Position numbers and translations under genes: made by a program. Positions 44,760-56,199 of a DNA stretch of 64,000 nucleotides are shown here, piece after piece (position 1 is the first letter of the stretch; each line of letters opens with the position of its first letter). A model generated the notes under the pieces. It was given only the letters and a program-made list of their open reading frames with translations, was not told the origin of the DNA and made no database searches. This DNA comes from Delphinapterus leucas (taxonomy: Eukaryota; Chordata; Mammalia; Artiodactyla; Monodontidae): assembly GCF_002288925.2 (NCBI RefSeq), contig NW_022098049.1, positions 6,681,310 through 6,745,309 on the forward strand, read 5' to 3'.

Positions 44760-45678
44760 ATGAGAAGACAGAGAAACACACAGCAGATGAAGTAGCAAGG
44801 TAAAAACCCACCAGACCAAACAAATGAAGAGAAAATAGGCAGTCTAACTGAAAAAGAATGATAGTAAAGATGATCCAAAATCTTGGAAATAGAATGGAAA
44901 AAATACAAGAAACATTTAACAAGGACCTAGAAGAACTAAAGAGCAAACAAGCAATGATGAACAACACAATAAATGAAATTAAACATTCTCTAGAAGGAAT
45001 CAATAGCAGAATAACTGAGGCAGAAGAATGGATAAGTGACCTGGAAGATAAAATACTGGAAATAACTACTTCAGAGCAGAATAAAGAAAAAAAATGAAAA
45101 GAATGGAGAACAGTCTCAGAGACCTCTGGGACAACATTAAACGCACCAACATTCAAATTATAGGGGTCCCAGAAGAAAAAGAGAAAAACAAAGGGACTGA
45201 GAAAACATTTGAAGAGATTATAGTTGAAAACTTCCCTAATATGGGAAAGGAAATAGGCAATCAAGTCCAGGAGGCACAGAGAGTGCCATACAGGATAAAT
45301 CCAAGGAGAAACATGCCAAGACACATATTAATCAAACTATCAAAAATTAAATACAAAGAAAAAATATTAAAAGCAGCAAGGGAAAAACAACAAATAACAT
45401 ACAAGGGAATCCCTAGAAGGTTAACAACTGATCTTTCAGCAGAAACTCTGCAAGCCAGAAGGGAGTGGCAGGACATATTTAAAGTGATGAAAGGGAAAAA
45501 CCTACAACCAAGATTACTCTACCCAGCAAGGATCTCATTCAGATTCGATGGAGAAATTAAAACCTTTAAAGACAAGCAAAAGCTAAGAGAATTCAGCACC
45601 ACCAAACCAGCTTTACAACAAATGCTAAAGGAACTTCTCCAGGCAGGAAACACAAGAGAAGGAAAAGACCTACAATAG
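44760..45678 (+). pseudogene. L1 ORF1 (ORF1p), disabled by an early stop and a frameshift
   Basis: The start ATG (44760) is followed after 11 codons by TAG (44793-44795). A second open stretch (44858-45097) encodes the coiled coil (LGNRMEKIQETFNKDLEELK.., ITEAEEWISDLEDKILEIT). It ends at an eight-A run (45087-45094), where the frame changes. The third stretch (45094-45678) carries the RRM (NIQIIGVPEEKE.. and RHILIKLSK) and the C-terminal domain (LSAETLQARREWQDIFKVMK). In active L1 the protein binds L1 RNA as a trimer. Here no single frame spans all domains. Confidence 0.92.
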
Positions 45679-45694
45679 CAAAACAATTAAGAAA

Positions 45695-48600
45695 ATGGTA
45701 ATAGGAACATACATACATATCGATAATTACCTTAAATGTAAATGGACTAAATGCTCCAACCAAAAGACGTAGACTGGCTGCAGGGATACAAAAACAAGAC
45801 CTGTATATACGCTGTCTAAAAGAGACCCACTTCAGACCTAGGGACACATACTGACTGAAAGTGAGGGAATGGAAAAAGATATTCCATGCAAATAGAAATC
45901 AAAAGAAAGCTGGAGTAACAATTCTCATATCAGACAAAATAGACTTTAAAACAAAGACTATTTCAAGACACAAAGAAGGACACTACATAATGATCGAAGG
46001 ATCAATCCAAGAAGAAGGTATAACAATTGTAGATATTTATGCACCCAACAAAGGAGCACCTCGATACATATGGCAAATGCTAACAGCTATAAAAGAGGAA
46101 ATCAACAGTAACCCAATCATAGTAGGGGACTTTAACACCCCACTTTCACCAATGGACAGATCATCCAAAATGAAAATAAATAAGGAAACACAAGCTTTAA
46201 ATAATACATTAAATAAGATGGACTTAATTGATATTTATAGGACATTCCATCCAAAAGCAACAGATTACACTTTCTTCTAAAGTGCTCATGGAACATTCTC
46301 CAGGACAGGTCATATCTTGGGTCACAAATCAAGTGCTGGTAAATTTAAGAAAACTGAAATCATATCAAGTATCTTTTCTGACCACAACGCTATGAGACTA
46401 GATGTCAATTACAGAAAAAAATCTGTAAAAAAGACAAACACTAGGAGGCTAAACAATACACTACTTAATAACCAAGAGATCACCAAAGAAATCAAAGAGG
46501 AAATCAAAAAGTACCTAGAAACAAATGATAATGAACACACAACGACCCAAAACCTATGGGAGGCAGCAAAAGCAGTTTTAAGAGGGAAGTTTATAGCAAT
46601 ACAATCCTACCTTAAGAAACAAGAAACATCTCAAATAAACAACCTAACCTTATACCTAAAGCAATTAGAGAAATAAGAACAAAAAAAGCCCAGAGTTAGC
46701 AGAAGGAAAGAAATCATAAAGATCAGATGAGAAATAAATGAAGGAAACAATAGCAAAGATCAATAAAACTAAAAGCTGGTTCTTTGAGAAGATAAACAAA
46801 ATTGATAAACCATTAGCCAGACTCATCAAGAAAAAAAGAGAGAAGACTCAAATCAGTAGAGTTAGAAATGAAAAAGGAGAAGTTACAACTGACACTGCAG
46901 ACATACAAAGAACCATGAGAGATGACTACAAGCAACTATATGCCAATAAAATGGACAACCTGGAAGAAATGGACAAATTCTTAGGAAAGCACAACCTTCT
47001 GAGACTGAACCAAGAAGGCATAGAAAATATAAACTGACCAATCACAAGCACTGAAATTGAAACTGTGATAAAAATCTTCCAACAAACAAAAGCCTAGGAC
47101 CAGATGGCTTCACAGGCGAATTCTACCAAACATTTAGAGAAGAGCTAACACCTATCCTCCTCAAACTCTTCAAAAATATACCAAAGGGAGGAATACTCCC
47201 AAAGTCATTCTACAAGGCCACCATCACCCTGATACCAAAACCAGACAAAGATGTCACAAAAAAATAAAGCTACAGGCCAATAGCACTGATGAACATAGAT
47301 GCAAATATCCTCAACAAAATACTAACAAACAGAATCCAACGGCACATTAAGAGGAGCATACACCATGATCAAGTGGGGTTTATCCCAGGAATGCAAGGAT
47401 TCTTCAATATAAGCAAATCAATTAATGTGATACACCATATTAATAAACTGAAGGATAAAAACCATATGATCATCGCAATAGATGCAGAAAAAACTTCCCA
47501 CAAAATTCAACACCGGTTTATGATAAAAACCCCCCAGAAAGCAGGCACAGAGGGAACTTACCTGAACATAATAAAGGCCATATACGACAAACTCACAGCC
47601 CACATCATCCTCAATGGTGAAAAACTGAAACCATTTCCACTAAGATCAGGAACAAGACAAGGTTGCCCACTCTCCTCACCACTCTTATTCAACATACTTT
47701 TGGAAGTTTTAGCCACAGCAATCAGAGAAGAAAAAGAAAGAAAATGAATCCAAATCGGAAAAGAAGAAGTAAAGCTATCACTGTTTGCAGATGACATGAT
47801 ACTATACATATTGAATCCTAAAGATGCTGCCAGAAAACTACTAGAGCTAATCAATGAATTTGGTAAAGTAGCAGGATACAAAATTAATGCACAGAAATCT
47901 CTGGCATTCCTATAAACTAAAGATGAAAAATCTAAAAGAGAAATTAAGGAAACACTCCCATTTACCATTGCAACAAAAAGAATACCTAGGAATAAACCTA
48001 CCTAAGAAGACAAAAAACCGGTATGCAGAAAACTATAAGACACTGATGAAAGAAATTAAAGATGATCCAAACAGACGGAGAGATATACCATGTTCTTGAA
48101 TTGGAAGAATCAACATTGTGAAAATGACTATAATACCCAAAGCAATCTATAGATTCAGTGTAATCCCTATCAAGCTACCACTGGCATTTTTCACAGAACT
48201 AAAACAAAAAAATTCACAATTTGTGTGGAAACGCAAAAGACCCCAAATAGCCAATGCAATCTTGGAAAAGAAAAATGGAGCTAGAGAAAAATCAGGCTCC
48301 TGGACCTCAGACTATACTACAAAGCTACAGTAATCAAGACAGTATGGTGCTGGCACAAAAACAGAAATATACATCAATGGAACAGGACAGAAAGCCCAGA
48401 GATAAACCCACGCACATATGGTCACTTTATCTTTGATAAAGGAGGCAAAAATATACAATGGAGTAAAGACAGCCTCTTCAATAAGTGGCGCTGGGAAAAC
48501 TGGACAGCTACATGTAAAAGAATGAAATTAGAACACTCCCTAACACCATACACAAAAAAAACCTCAAAATGGATTAAAGATCTAAATGTAAGGCCAGACA

Positions 48601-49536
48601 CTATAAAACTCTTAGAGGAAAACATAGGCAGAACACTCTATGACATAAATCACAGCAAGATCCTTTTTGACCCACCTCCTAGAGAAATGGAAATAAAAAC
48701 AATGGGCAGAAAACCTAAATAGACATTTCTCCAAAGAAGATATACAGATTGCCAACAAACACATGAAAGAATGCTCAACATCATTAATCATTAGAGAAAT
48801 GCAAATCAAAACTACAATGAGGTATCACCTCACACCACTCAGAATGGCCGTCATCAAAAAAATCTACAAACAGGGCTTCCCTGGTGGCACAGTGGTTGAG
48901 AGTCCGCCTGCCGATGCAGGGAACACGGGTTCGTGCCCCGGTCCAGGAAGATACCACATGCCGCAGAGCGGCTAGGCCCGTGAGCCATGGCCGCTGAGCC
49001 TGCGCGTCCGGAGCCTGTGCTCCGCAACGGGAGAGGCCACAACAGTGAGAGGCTCACATATAGCAAAAAAAAAAAAAAAAAAAAATTCTACAAACAATAA
49101 ATGCTGGAGAGGGTGTGGAGAAAAGGGAACCCTCTTGCACTGTTGGTGGAAATGTAAATTGATACAGCCACTATGGAGAACAGTATGGAGGTTCCTTAAA
49201 AAACTAAAACTAGAACTACCATATGACCCAGCAATCTCACTACTGGGCATATACCCTGAGAAAACCGTAATTCAAAAAGAGTCATGTACCACAGTGTTCA
49301 TTGCAGCTCTGTTTACGATAGCCCGGACATGGAAGCAACCTAAGTGTCCATTGACAGATGAATGGATAAAGAAGATGTGGCACATATATACAATGGAATA
49401 TTACTCAGCCATAAAAAGAAACGGAATTGAGTTATTTGTAGTGAGGTGGATGGACCTAGAGTCTGTCATACAGAGTGAAGTAAGTCAGAAAGAGAAAAAC
49501 AAATACTGCACACTAACACATATATATAGAATCTAA
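45695..49536 (+). pseudogene. L1 ORF2 (endonuclease plus reverse transcriptase), disabled
   Basis: The ATG at 45695 is followed by ACATACATACATATCG, where a CATA unit appears to be extra, shifting the frame. The endonuclease segment (45861-46280) keeps IVDIYAPNKGAPRY and VGDFNTPLSPMDR, with SDHN just downstream; the upstream glutamate reads KETHF. RT segment 47289-47747 keeps [42 protein letters not shown]; the catalytic FADD is intact at 47784-47795 but follows a stop at 47745. The C-terminus (49081-49536) keeps the [20 protein letters not shown] cysteine region. Stops, shifts and a SINE make it inactive. Confidence 0.92.
48873..49085 (+). mobile_element. tRNA-derived SINE inside L1 ORF2
   Basis: Flanked by TCTACAAACA (48863-48872 and 49087-49096). 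Intact A and B boxes and a long A tail. It inserted after the L1 at 44133-49908 was in place, so it is among the youngest insertions here. Confidence 0.96.
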
Positions 49537-49622
49537 AAAAAGAAAAAAAAATGGTCACGAAGAAAATAGGCGCAGGACAGGAATAAAGACACAGACCTAC
49601 TAGAGAATGGACTTGAGGACAC

Positions 49623-49784
49623 GGGGAAGGGGGAAGGGTAAGCTGGGACAAAGTGAGAGAGTGCCATGGACATATATACACTACCAAATGTAAAATCGAT
49701 AGCTAGTGGGAAGCAGCCACATAGCACACGGAGATCAGCTCCGTGCTTTGTGACCACCTAGAGGGGTGGGATAGGAAGGGTGGG
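49623..49784 (+). other. Two G-quadruplex-type motifs in the L1 3' UTR
   Basis: First block (49623-49647): runs of 4, 5, 3 and 3 G with short spacers. Second block (49763-49784): runs of 4, 3, 3 and 3 G. G-rich 3' UTR tracts are known in mammalian L1s. Structure formation is inferred, not shown. Confidence 0.65.
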
Positions 49785-50282
49785 AGATGCAAGAGGGAAG
49801 TGATATGGGGATACATGTATATGTATAGGTGATTCACTTGTTATAAAGCAGAAACTAACACAGCATTGTAAAGAAATTATACTCCAATAAAGATGTTAAA
49901 AAAAAAAGAATGGGCAAAGGGTTTGAATAGACATTTGTCCAAAGAAGATATACATATGACTAATAAGAGCGTGAAAAGAGGGTCAATATTATTCATTAGG
50001 AATACGCAAATCATAACCATAATGAAATACCACTTCATACCCACCAGGATGGCTTTAAAATCTTAAAAAATAAAAAGAACAGAAAACAAAAAGTGTTGTC
50101 TAAGGGTAAAGAAATTGGAACTTTGTACATTGCTGCTGGAAATGTAAAATGGTGCAGCCACTGTGGAAAACACTTTGGCAGTTCCACTTCTAGACATATA
50201 CCCCAAAATGAAAACATATGTCTACACAAAAACTTGTAAATGAATATTCGTAACAGCCTTATTCATATTAGTTAAGAGTTTG

Positions 50283-50512
50283 AGATTGACATGTACACAC
50301 TACTATACTTAAAATGGAAAACAAGGACCTACTGTATAGCACAGGGAACTCTGCTCAATATTATATAAACAAACTAAATGGGAAAAGAATTTGAAAAAGA
50401 ATAGATACATGTATACGTATAACTGAATCACTCTGCTGTACACCTGAAACTAACACAACATTGTTAATCAACTATACTCCAATATAAAATAAAAAGTTAA
50501 AAAAAAAGAGGT
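50283..50512 (+). mobile_element. 5'-truncated L1 3' UTR, sense, nested
   Basis: Begins 'GAGATTGACATGTACACACTACTATACTTAAAATGG' and ends 'CAACTATACTCCAATATAAAATAAAAAGTTAAAAAAAAAG', the artiodactyl/cetacean L1 end. It interrupts the host L1 between 'TTCATATTAGTTAAGAG' and 'CAACAGATGAATC'. No convincing target duplication found. Confidence 0.85.
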
Positions 50513-50871
50513 AACCAGCATAGCCATCAACAGATGAATCTATGAACAAATTATGGTACAATCCTACAATGGAATATTATTCAACCATAAAAAGAATAAA
50601 TTACTGATACATGCTACAATGTGGGTGAAGCTTGAAAACATGCTAAGTGAAAGAAGTATGTCACAAAAGACCACGTGTATATGATTCCATTTATATGAGA
50701 AACAGAAAGTAGATTGGTGGTAACCACAGGCTGAGGGAAAAAGGAAATAGGGAATGATTACTAGTGGGTGTGGGCCTTCTTTTGGGGGTGAGGAAAGGTT
50801 CTGTAATTAAGCAGAGTTGATGGTTGCACAACTCTCTGAATACACCAAAAAGCACTAAAATGTACACTTTT

Positions 50872-51008
50872 TTGTTAACATCTTTGTTGGAGTATAATTG
50901 CTTTACAATGGTGTGTTAGTGTCTGCTGTATAACAAAGTGAATCAGCTATACATACACATACATCCCCGTGTCTCCTCCCTCTTGCATCTCCCTCCCACC
51001 CTCCCTAT
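50872..51008 (-). mobile_element. Very short 5'-truncated L1, antisense, nested
   Basis: About 137 bp of L1 3' end flanked by TAAAATGTACACTTT (50856-50870 and 51009-51023), a perfect 15-bp duplication. Only the terminal 3' UTR was copied; the T run (tail) is short. Confidence 0.92.
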
Positions 51009-51213
51009 TAAAATGTACACTTTAAATAAACTGGTAAATTTTATGGAAGGTGAAATATATCTCAATAAGTTGTTATTTAAAACAAAAACTGGTGGGGACA
51101 TAGAATTTCACAGTCCCCACCATGGCTTCCATTGTATTAAATGACGGATGTGTGTGGACAGTTTAGTAATAAAAAGGGTTTGTATGTTAACTGTGCATGT
51201 ATTGTGTATGTGT

Positions 51214-51237
51214 CCGTGTGTGTGTGTGTGTGTGTTT
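51214..51237 (+). repeat. (GT)n microsatellite
   Basis: A short pure GT run just left of the minisatellite. Confidence 0.9.
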
Positions 51238-51261
51238 TGAAAACCTGAAGCAAAAGTCTTT

Positions 51262-51516
51262 GAATACAGAGTATAACGGTTGTGGGGAGCTCTGGAGCTA
51301 GACCACTTGGATGAATACAGAGTATAACGGTTGTGGGGAGCTCTGGAGCTAGACCACTTGGATGAATACAGAGTATAACGGTTGTGGGGAGCTCTGGAGC
51401 TAGACCACTTGGATGAATACAGAGTATAACGGTTGCGGGGAGCTCTGGAGCTAGACCACTTGGATGAATACAGAGCATAACGGTTGCGGGGAGCTCTGGA
51501 ACGAGACCACTTGGGT
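51262..51516 (+). repeat. 51-bp minisatellite, 5 copies
   Basis: Copies start at 51262, 51313, 51364, 51415 and 51466 with no spacer. Copies 1-3 are identical; copy 4 has one T-to-C change (GGTTGTGG to GGTTGCGG); copy 5 shares it and adds a few more. The unit contains 'GGAGCTCTGGAGCTAGACCACTTGGAT', the 5' half of a MIR. Because 51 is divisible by 3, the minus strand keeps an open frame of 17-residue repeats (51478-51137). Confidence 0.97.
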
Positions 51517-51665
51517 TCAGATTACAATGCCACCACTTTCAAACTACAGAATCTCAGACAATCTAATTAACCTCTCCAAGTTCCAGATTCCTTATTAGTA
51601 AACAGGAAATAGTGCTTATCTTATGGGTGCGCATGTGCATATTTAATTAAGTTTACAGTAGCTCA
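51466..51665 (+). repeat. MIR SINE that seeded the minisatellite
   Basis: From copy 5 onward the sequence reads as a MIR: 'CTCTGGAACGAGACCACTTGGGTTCAGATTACAATGCCACCACTTTC', 'TTAACCTCTCCAAGTTCCAGATTCCTTATTAGTAAAC', 'AATAGTGCTTATCTTATGGG'. Confidence 0.8.
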
Positions 51666-53015
51666 GTTTATGTTAACAGTTACCATTGTTTTCACGGCTA
51701 TTATTACTCTCTTAGCAGTCACTGGACTTAATCTGAACCACCACGGAGGGGTGGCCAAGACAAAGGGCCTCTCTCCCTTTCTGTTGACATTGGAGAGATG
51801 GCTGTCCCCCGCTGCTCACATTTCTCTCCCTACTCCAACTTCTAGAACTAGCTCCTGTCCCCACTACACACCTACAAGTCACTGGGGATTGTTTTGCTTG
51901 GGGGATGAAACTGCACAGACAGAGGAGGGATGGGAGCCAGCTGAGTCTCACTTCCACCCTCTCTCTTTCCCTCCTCCTGTCTCCAGAGATGGGTCTCATC
52001 AGCAGGACCCCTGGAATCTGCTTTAGCTCTCACGGGATCTCCCAGGGGACCTCTGGAACTGTCTCTTTGGTACAGCTCTGAACTACCCCAAAGCACGTGA
52101 TGGTTCAATCAAAATGGTTTTGTCCTACTTTGGAAAGAGCAAAGCCAAAGTGATGAGGGGGGAATAGCAGTGGTGAGAAGAAGGCAAGATCATCCTTGAA
52201 GCTCTTGGAAGAAAAGAAACGTGGATGGTAAAGACAAGCAAGTACTAAATGTGTCCCAGGAATGATCACTCCACCCACGGCCAATGCTTCGTGCCCAGGC
52301 CCCTGAGCCACCACGCCCGCTGCTCCGCACCCCTTCCCCTGTGGGAGCCAGTGACCCAGGCACTGAGCCACCATTCAGACTGAGGGGCCCACACAACCAC
52401 TACTGTCCTTCTGGGTGGGGGGCTGGAGAGAAGGGGAAGGCAGGAAGCACTCCTCCTATCTCAAGTCTGAACCCTGAGCTCATCTTTATAATACAAAAGA
52501 GAAACTTTTGTCCCTTCAGCACTTGCTCTGGGCCAGACCCCGAATAAGTAAGTTACAGGGGAACCTAAGTTAACGATGGGGGTGAAGGGACAGATGTCTG
52601 TATAAGGGAGGCCTGTATCTGAGACATGGGGAAAAGCTGCCTGTGCAAATCAGGGGTGACTTCACAGAGGAGGCAGCAGTAGAGCTGCTGGGAGATCCCC
52701 ACTGAGAATTAGTACCCCTTTTTGGCCTCCCATATGTCAGTATTTTATATGAATAAGCTAATTTAACCTAGATAACTTGAACCCACCTCAGCTCGTGTCC
52801 AAAATTAGTCTTCTTTCAACGTCAATAAATATTTGTCTCTGTGGGGCTGCCCTCGAGGTACTTGAGGAGGGATACAAGACCCCTGGCAGGGATATTACTT
52901 GTCTGGGGAGGAGGGATGGGATTTACAACCTGTTTTAGTAAAAGCACAATCTCTTACCAGATCACTGACCATCAGCATACCACCTGGCAGGTGGCACAGG
53001 CAAGGCTCACCTTTA
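51666..53015. other. GC-richer unique sequence
   Basis: No repeat is clear. A 118-codon plus frame (51670-52026) and several 80-100 codon frames exist in both strands, as expected for GC-rich DNA. No domain, splice pair or start context supports any of them. Confidence 0.4.
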
Positions 53016-53330
53016 GATCGGCAAACACGTCCTAAACACCTTCTCTGTGTCGCAGGCTGGAAATGCTGTGTTCAACAGCCCCCACTGGCCCCCTTCCCCT
53101 GTCCTCAATGCACAAGCAGTCTGGGCGATGCCTCCCAGACCCGCCGCCTTTGTTTGCCATGTGAGGCTCCCGCAGAGCCTGGGGATGATTCTCACCCCAC
53201 CTGTTAGCAAATCTCTCAGCATCCATCATGCACATCTGAGAAAACCCCTGCCAGATAAAGAGGGGATTAGGGCATGTATGCTGGAGATAGAGCAAGAGGC
53301 TCTAAGTATCTGAAGATCAGCCAGAGAGGG
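53016..53330 (+). repeat. Possible old interspersed 3' tail
   Basis: 'ACACGTCCTAAACACCTTCTCTGTGTCGCAGGCTGGAAATGCTGTGTTCAACAG' resembles the 'CACCTACTGTGTGCCAGGC..' tail of old mammalian repeats. Weak. Confidence 0.3.
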
Positions 53331-53889
53331 TAATGCGATAAAGAATAAATGTCAGACAATTTTTAAAAAGAGAGAAAATGTACAAGTGGCTTTAGAGAGG
53401 TTTTCTGCATTGGGAAGGTTTATGAGCAAGGATTTGGCAAGCAGGCATTGAAACTTCTTTTTCCTACATGTTTTCTTCCCTCTGCTCTCTGTCAGCAGAG
53501 CTGTTAGTGGAAATCTAAGAACTGACATCAGTCCTACTGCCGTTCCATGCGATGCCTAGCCCCAAGTTAGAGATCTTGATAAGGAAATAATGAAGGAACA
53601 CACCAAGCAGAATATTAGCCAAAGATGCTGGTGCAATGCTGGGAGTGTAACAAGACCAGAGAGATAGCCCAGCCTCTGGAAAATCTAGGCCCACCTTCTA
53701 CAGCCAAAGAAACCAACTTCAAGCACCCATCATGTGCAAAGCACATAGATTCACACCTCCATAAAAGAGTCTCCTGTTCAAGTTATACTAACACGTGTGT
53801 CTACCTTTATACTGACTGAATGATTTCTCAGTTTAAAACTAACTGGCTCTTTTCTCTAAGAGTTTCCTTTTATGGAATCATGGCCATTT
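53331..53889. other. Unique sequence
   Basis: No gene or repeat recognised. Confidence 0.4.
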
Positions 53890-54075
53890 ATTGAGCACCA
53901 GGAATTTGGCCAGATTCTCTACTTAGTTTATTTAATTTAACTTTACAACAGACCTGAAAGGTACGTATTAGAAACCTTTGTTACTGATGAGAAAAATTAA
54001 GGCCCCGGAGGACTGTGGAAACTGCCCCAAGCCAGAGAGCTGAGAAGTGAAGCTATATTCAATTCAAGTCCATAA
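53890..54075 (-). repeat. MIR SINE, antisense
   Basis: 'CCATTTATTGAGCACCAGGAATTTGGCCAGATTC', 'TTACTGATGAGAAAAATTAAGGCCCCGG', 'GCCAGAGAGCTGAGAAGTGAAGC' match MIR in antisense. Confidence 0.75.
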
Positions 54076-54239
54076 TAATTAAAAAAAAAGAAAATCCGAT
54101 TTTTTTTGAACAAAACTTGTTCTTTCTTTCACCATGTATTAAAATGAAATTCATAACTTTACATGATATAAACTAAAAAAAAGAAAAAAGCTTCTATGTT
54201 CACCCTGGACCATAAATGAAGAATATCTTTAGCAGTATT
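54076..54239. other. Unassigned A-rich sequence
   Basis: Nothing recognised. Confidence 0.3.
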
Positions 54240-54970
54240 AGCTTGTGTATCTTTTTATAAACAGCATTTTGGATTTTTAGTCATTTTAAGAATATTTTTA
54301 TATTATAAATACCTAATACATTCTTCTTAGAAAGGATAGAGAATATACGTTATTTAAAAAGAAAAAAAAAGATAAAACAAAGGAAGCAGCCATTACAATT
54401 ACAGTGTTGGCAATATCCTTCCCCTTGTATCACACCCATTTTTACCCTGTAAGTGGAATTTCTGGATGAGAGGATGTAGATATTCTGAGGCTTTTTGATA
54501 CATATCAACAAATCACCCTCTGGAAACACTGCAGTCATTTTTCTGGAGTCTTGAGTTTTATCTCAGTGTTCACTTAAATTTCAATTGGATCACTAGAAAC
54601 TATGAAGAACTTTATCTGATTATTGTGTATATTCTTTATCATGTATTTACTCAATTTTCTTTTGATTGATAGGCTCATTTTTTCTTACTGATTTGTAAGT
54701 ATGGTTCGTATATCTAGGATATTATTTTTTTCTGACGTGTTACTATATAACATTTGCCGCTAAGTAGTCTGATGTGCAAAAATACTATTTTCAATATTTA
54801 CATTATCAATCTTTTTCTTTACTTTTTCTGCCCAATACCAGTATCTTAAATATGTTTACCTTTACACTTGCTACATGTTTATAATTTTGTTATTTCTGCT
54901 TAAACATCTGATATATCTAAAGTTTATTTTGGTGTGTGATGGGAGTTAGAAAACACTTTTTAGATCTTTA
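54240..54970 (-). mobile_element. Ancient L1 3' region, antisense
   Basis: 'GTGGAATTTCTGGATGAGAGGATGTAG', 'TTGATACATATCAACAAATCACCCTCTGGAAACACTG', 'TTACTGATTTGTAAGTATGG' are the antisense landmarks of old L1 ORF2 C-terminus. No target duplication visible. Confidence 0.65.
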
Positions 54971-55689
54971 GTAAAATAAGACAAGTAATATTTAATGTTT
55001 ATGCTTGTTATGATTTCTCTTATAAAGAAAAAACTCCTTTGCTCCAAAGTTTGCTCCAAAGTTTGCCCCAGTTGCTTAGAAATCTGTAGTCATTGTGAAT
55101 ATAAGATATATAAGGGGAAATAGAATATGTGGGTCTTCCTCACAGGAAATGTATACATTGTCAGGGAGATAATAAAAATATAAAATAGTGTACTATGGTA
55201 ATTGTGAAATATGAATGAAGGTCATATGGATAGGGCAACTTTGGAGAAGAGTGAGTATTAAGTTGAGCTTCAGAGGATAAATAGAATTTGGCAATGGAAT
55301 GGAGGAGAAAAGGCATGAAGGATAAGAGGAATTGCTGGGCAACATCAGAACATAATAGCAGCAACAACAAGACCAAGCTGAGCGTCACTGAGTTGAAAAG
55401 GAGATGAAATTAACTACGGGATGTGTTGTAGCTGACGGCGAGCAGTTAATCTGGCTTCTTTTTACATTTACAATCATTTTGCAACAGAATTTGACGACTC
55501 TTTAGAAGACTAGATTATATTAAGCCAACCATTGTTCTAAACTAGGGAAAACCAAGAAGAAAATACAATTTGAACTTGGTACAAACAATTTGTATAATTC
55601 ATTCCTGTTTCCTTTGCCCATCCATTCATTGCCATTCCATCAGAATTTTAGCCACTAGTTATTTTTTTTACTCTTCCACTGAACAAGTA
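54971..55689. other. Unique sequence
   Basis: Contains a small tandem word TTTGCTCCAAAG twice at about 55038-55062. No gene recognised. Confidence 0.4.
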
Positions 55690-55925
55690 TTTTCTGCATC
55701 TCCATGACATGCCAAGCACTTTGCAAAGGACTAGGGATATAAGGAACCAACCTGATCCCTGCTCTGGAAGACACTCATAGAATAGAGACAAAAACATAAC
55801 ACATTCGAACAGGCTGAGTGCTATCATTCAGGAGTATTACTCAGGTTGTGAGAGCATGAAGGAGCCACTAATGCTACCTGGGGTTCTCCACAAGAGCCAG
55901 ACAAAGTCAATGGCATTGAGTTGAT
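55690..55925 (+). repeat. Old interspersed 3' tail
   Basis: 'ACATGCCAAGCACTTTGCAAAGGACTAGGGATATAAGGAACCAACCTGATCCCTGCTCTGGAAGACACTCATAGAATAG' follows the 'GCCAGGCACTGT..GGGATACAG..CCCTGCCCTC' layout of an old mammalian repeat. Family not named. Confidence 0.5.
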
Positions 55926-56199
55926 CTCTGAAGGTTGAGTAGCAGTCTACCAGTTTGGGAAGGCGTGGGAACTAGGTGGTCTCATGGGATCGGAGCCCAT
56001 GGTGTGTGTTGGGGAAGATCATCAGGGAAGCCCCTACTTTATAGCCCATTTCATTCTGAGGGTGGCTTTTCACTGAAGGCATTCAGTCTACTTATGTCCC
56101 TCCTTCTTTACCTATACATGCTTGAAACCACTGATTGGATGTGAGAAAAACCATCCGTTGGATATCACCTGGGCATCTATGTTATAAGGAACATAATTA
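55926..56199. other. Unique sequence
   Basis: Nothing recognised. Confidence 0.35.

Larger units (their letters stand above)
44133..49908 (+). mobile_element. Full-length but dead L1 retrotransposon, sense, youngest family
   Basis: Flanked by AATGAGCAAAGGG (44120-44132) and AATGGGCAAAGGG (49909-49921), a 12 of 13 match. Layout: 5' UTR 44133-44759, ORF1 44760-45678, ORF2 from 45695 to 49536, 3' UTR with G-rich blocks, A tail. A SINE interrupts ORF2 at 48873-49085. Without that SINE and its duplicated target the element is about 5.55 kb. Both ORFs carry inactivating changes. Confidence 0.95.
43460..51080 (+). mobile_element. Old L1 (host copy) broken into five pieces by nested insertions
   Basis: Pieces 43460-43731, 43926-44132, 49909-50282, 50513-50871 and 51009-51080 read in order as L1 ORF2 C-terminal coding and 3' UTR: 'CAACAAATGGTGCTGGGATAACTGG', 'AAGTGAAAAGACAACCCATCAAATGGG', 'AATAGACATTTGTCCAAAGAAGATATAC', 'CAACAGATGAATCTATGAACAAATTATGG', 'GAAATATATCTCAATAAG'. 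The order is preserved across each insert, which shows one ancestral copy. Confidence 0.85.

Noticed and set aside
44561..45324. Long minus-strand frames, including one of 225 codons
   Set aside because: They are antisense shadows of L1 ORF1 on the plus strand.
51262..51516. Regular direct repeats resembling a CRISPR array
   Set aside because: Units are contiguous with no spacers, derive from a MIR, and sit in a mammalian genome. It is a minisatellite.
51670..52026. 118-codon plus-strand open frame
   Set aside because: GC-rich unique DNA with overlapping frames on both strands. Composition does not suggest coding and no family is recognised.
53045..53060. Possible 3' splice site (TTCTCTGTGTCGCAG) before an open frame
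   Set aside because: The tract is better explained as an old repeat tail ('CTGTGTGCCAGGC'-like). No paired donor or coding evidence was found.
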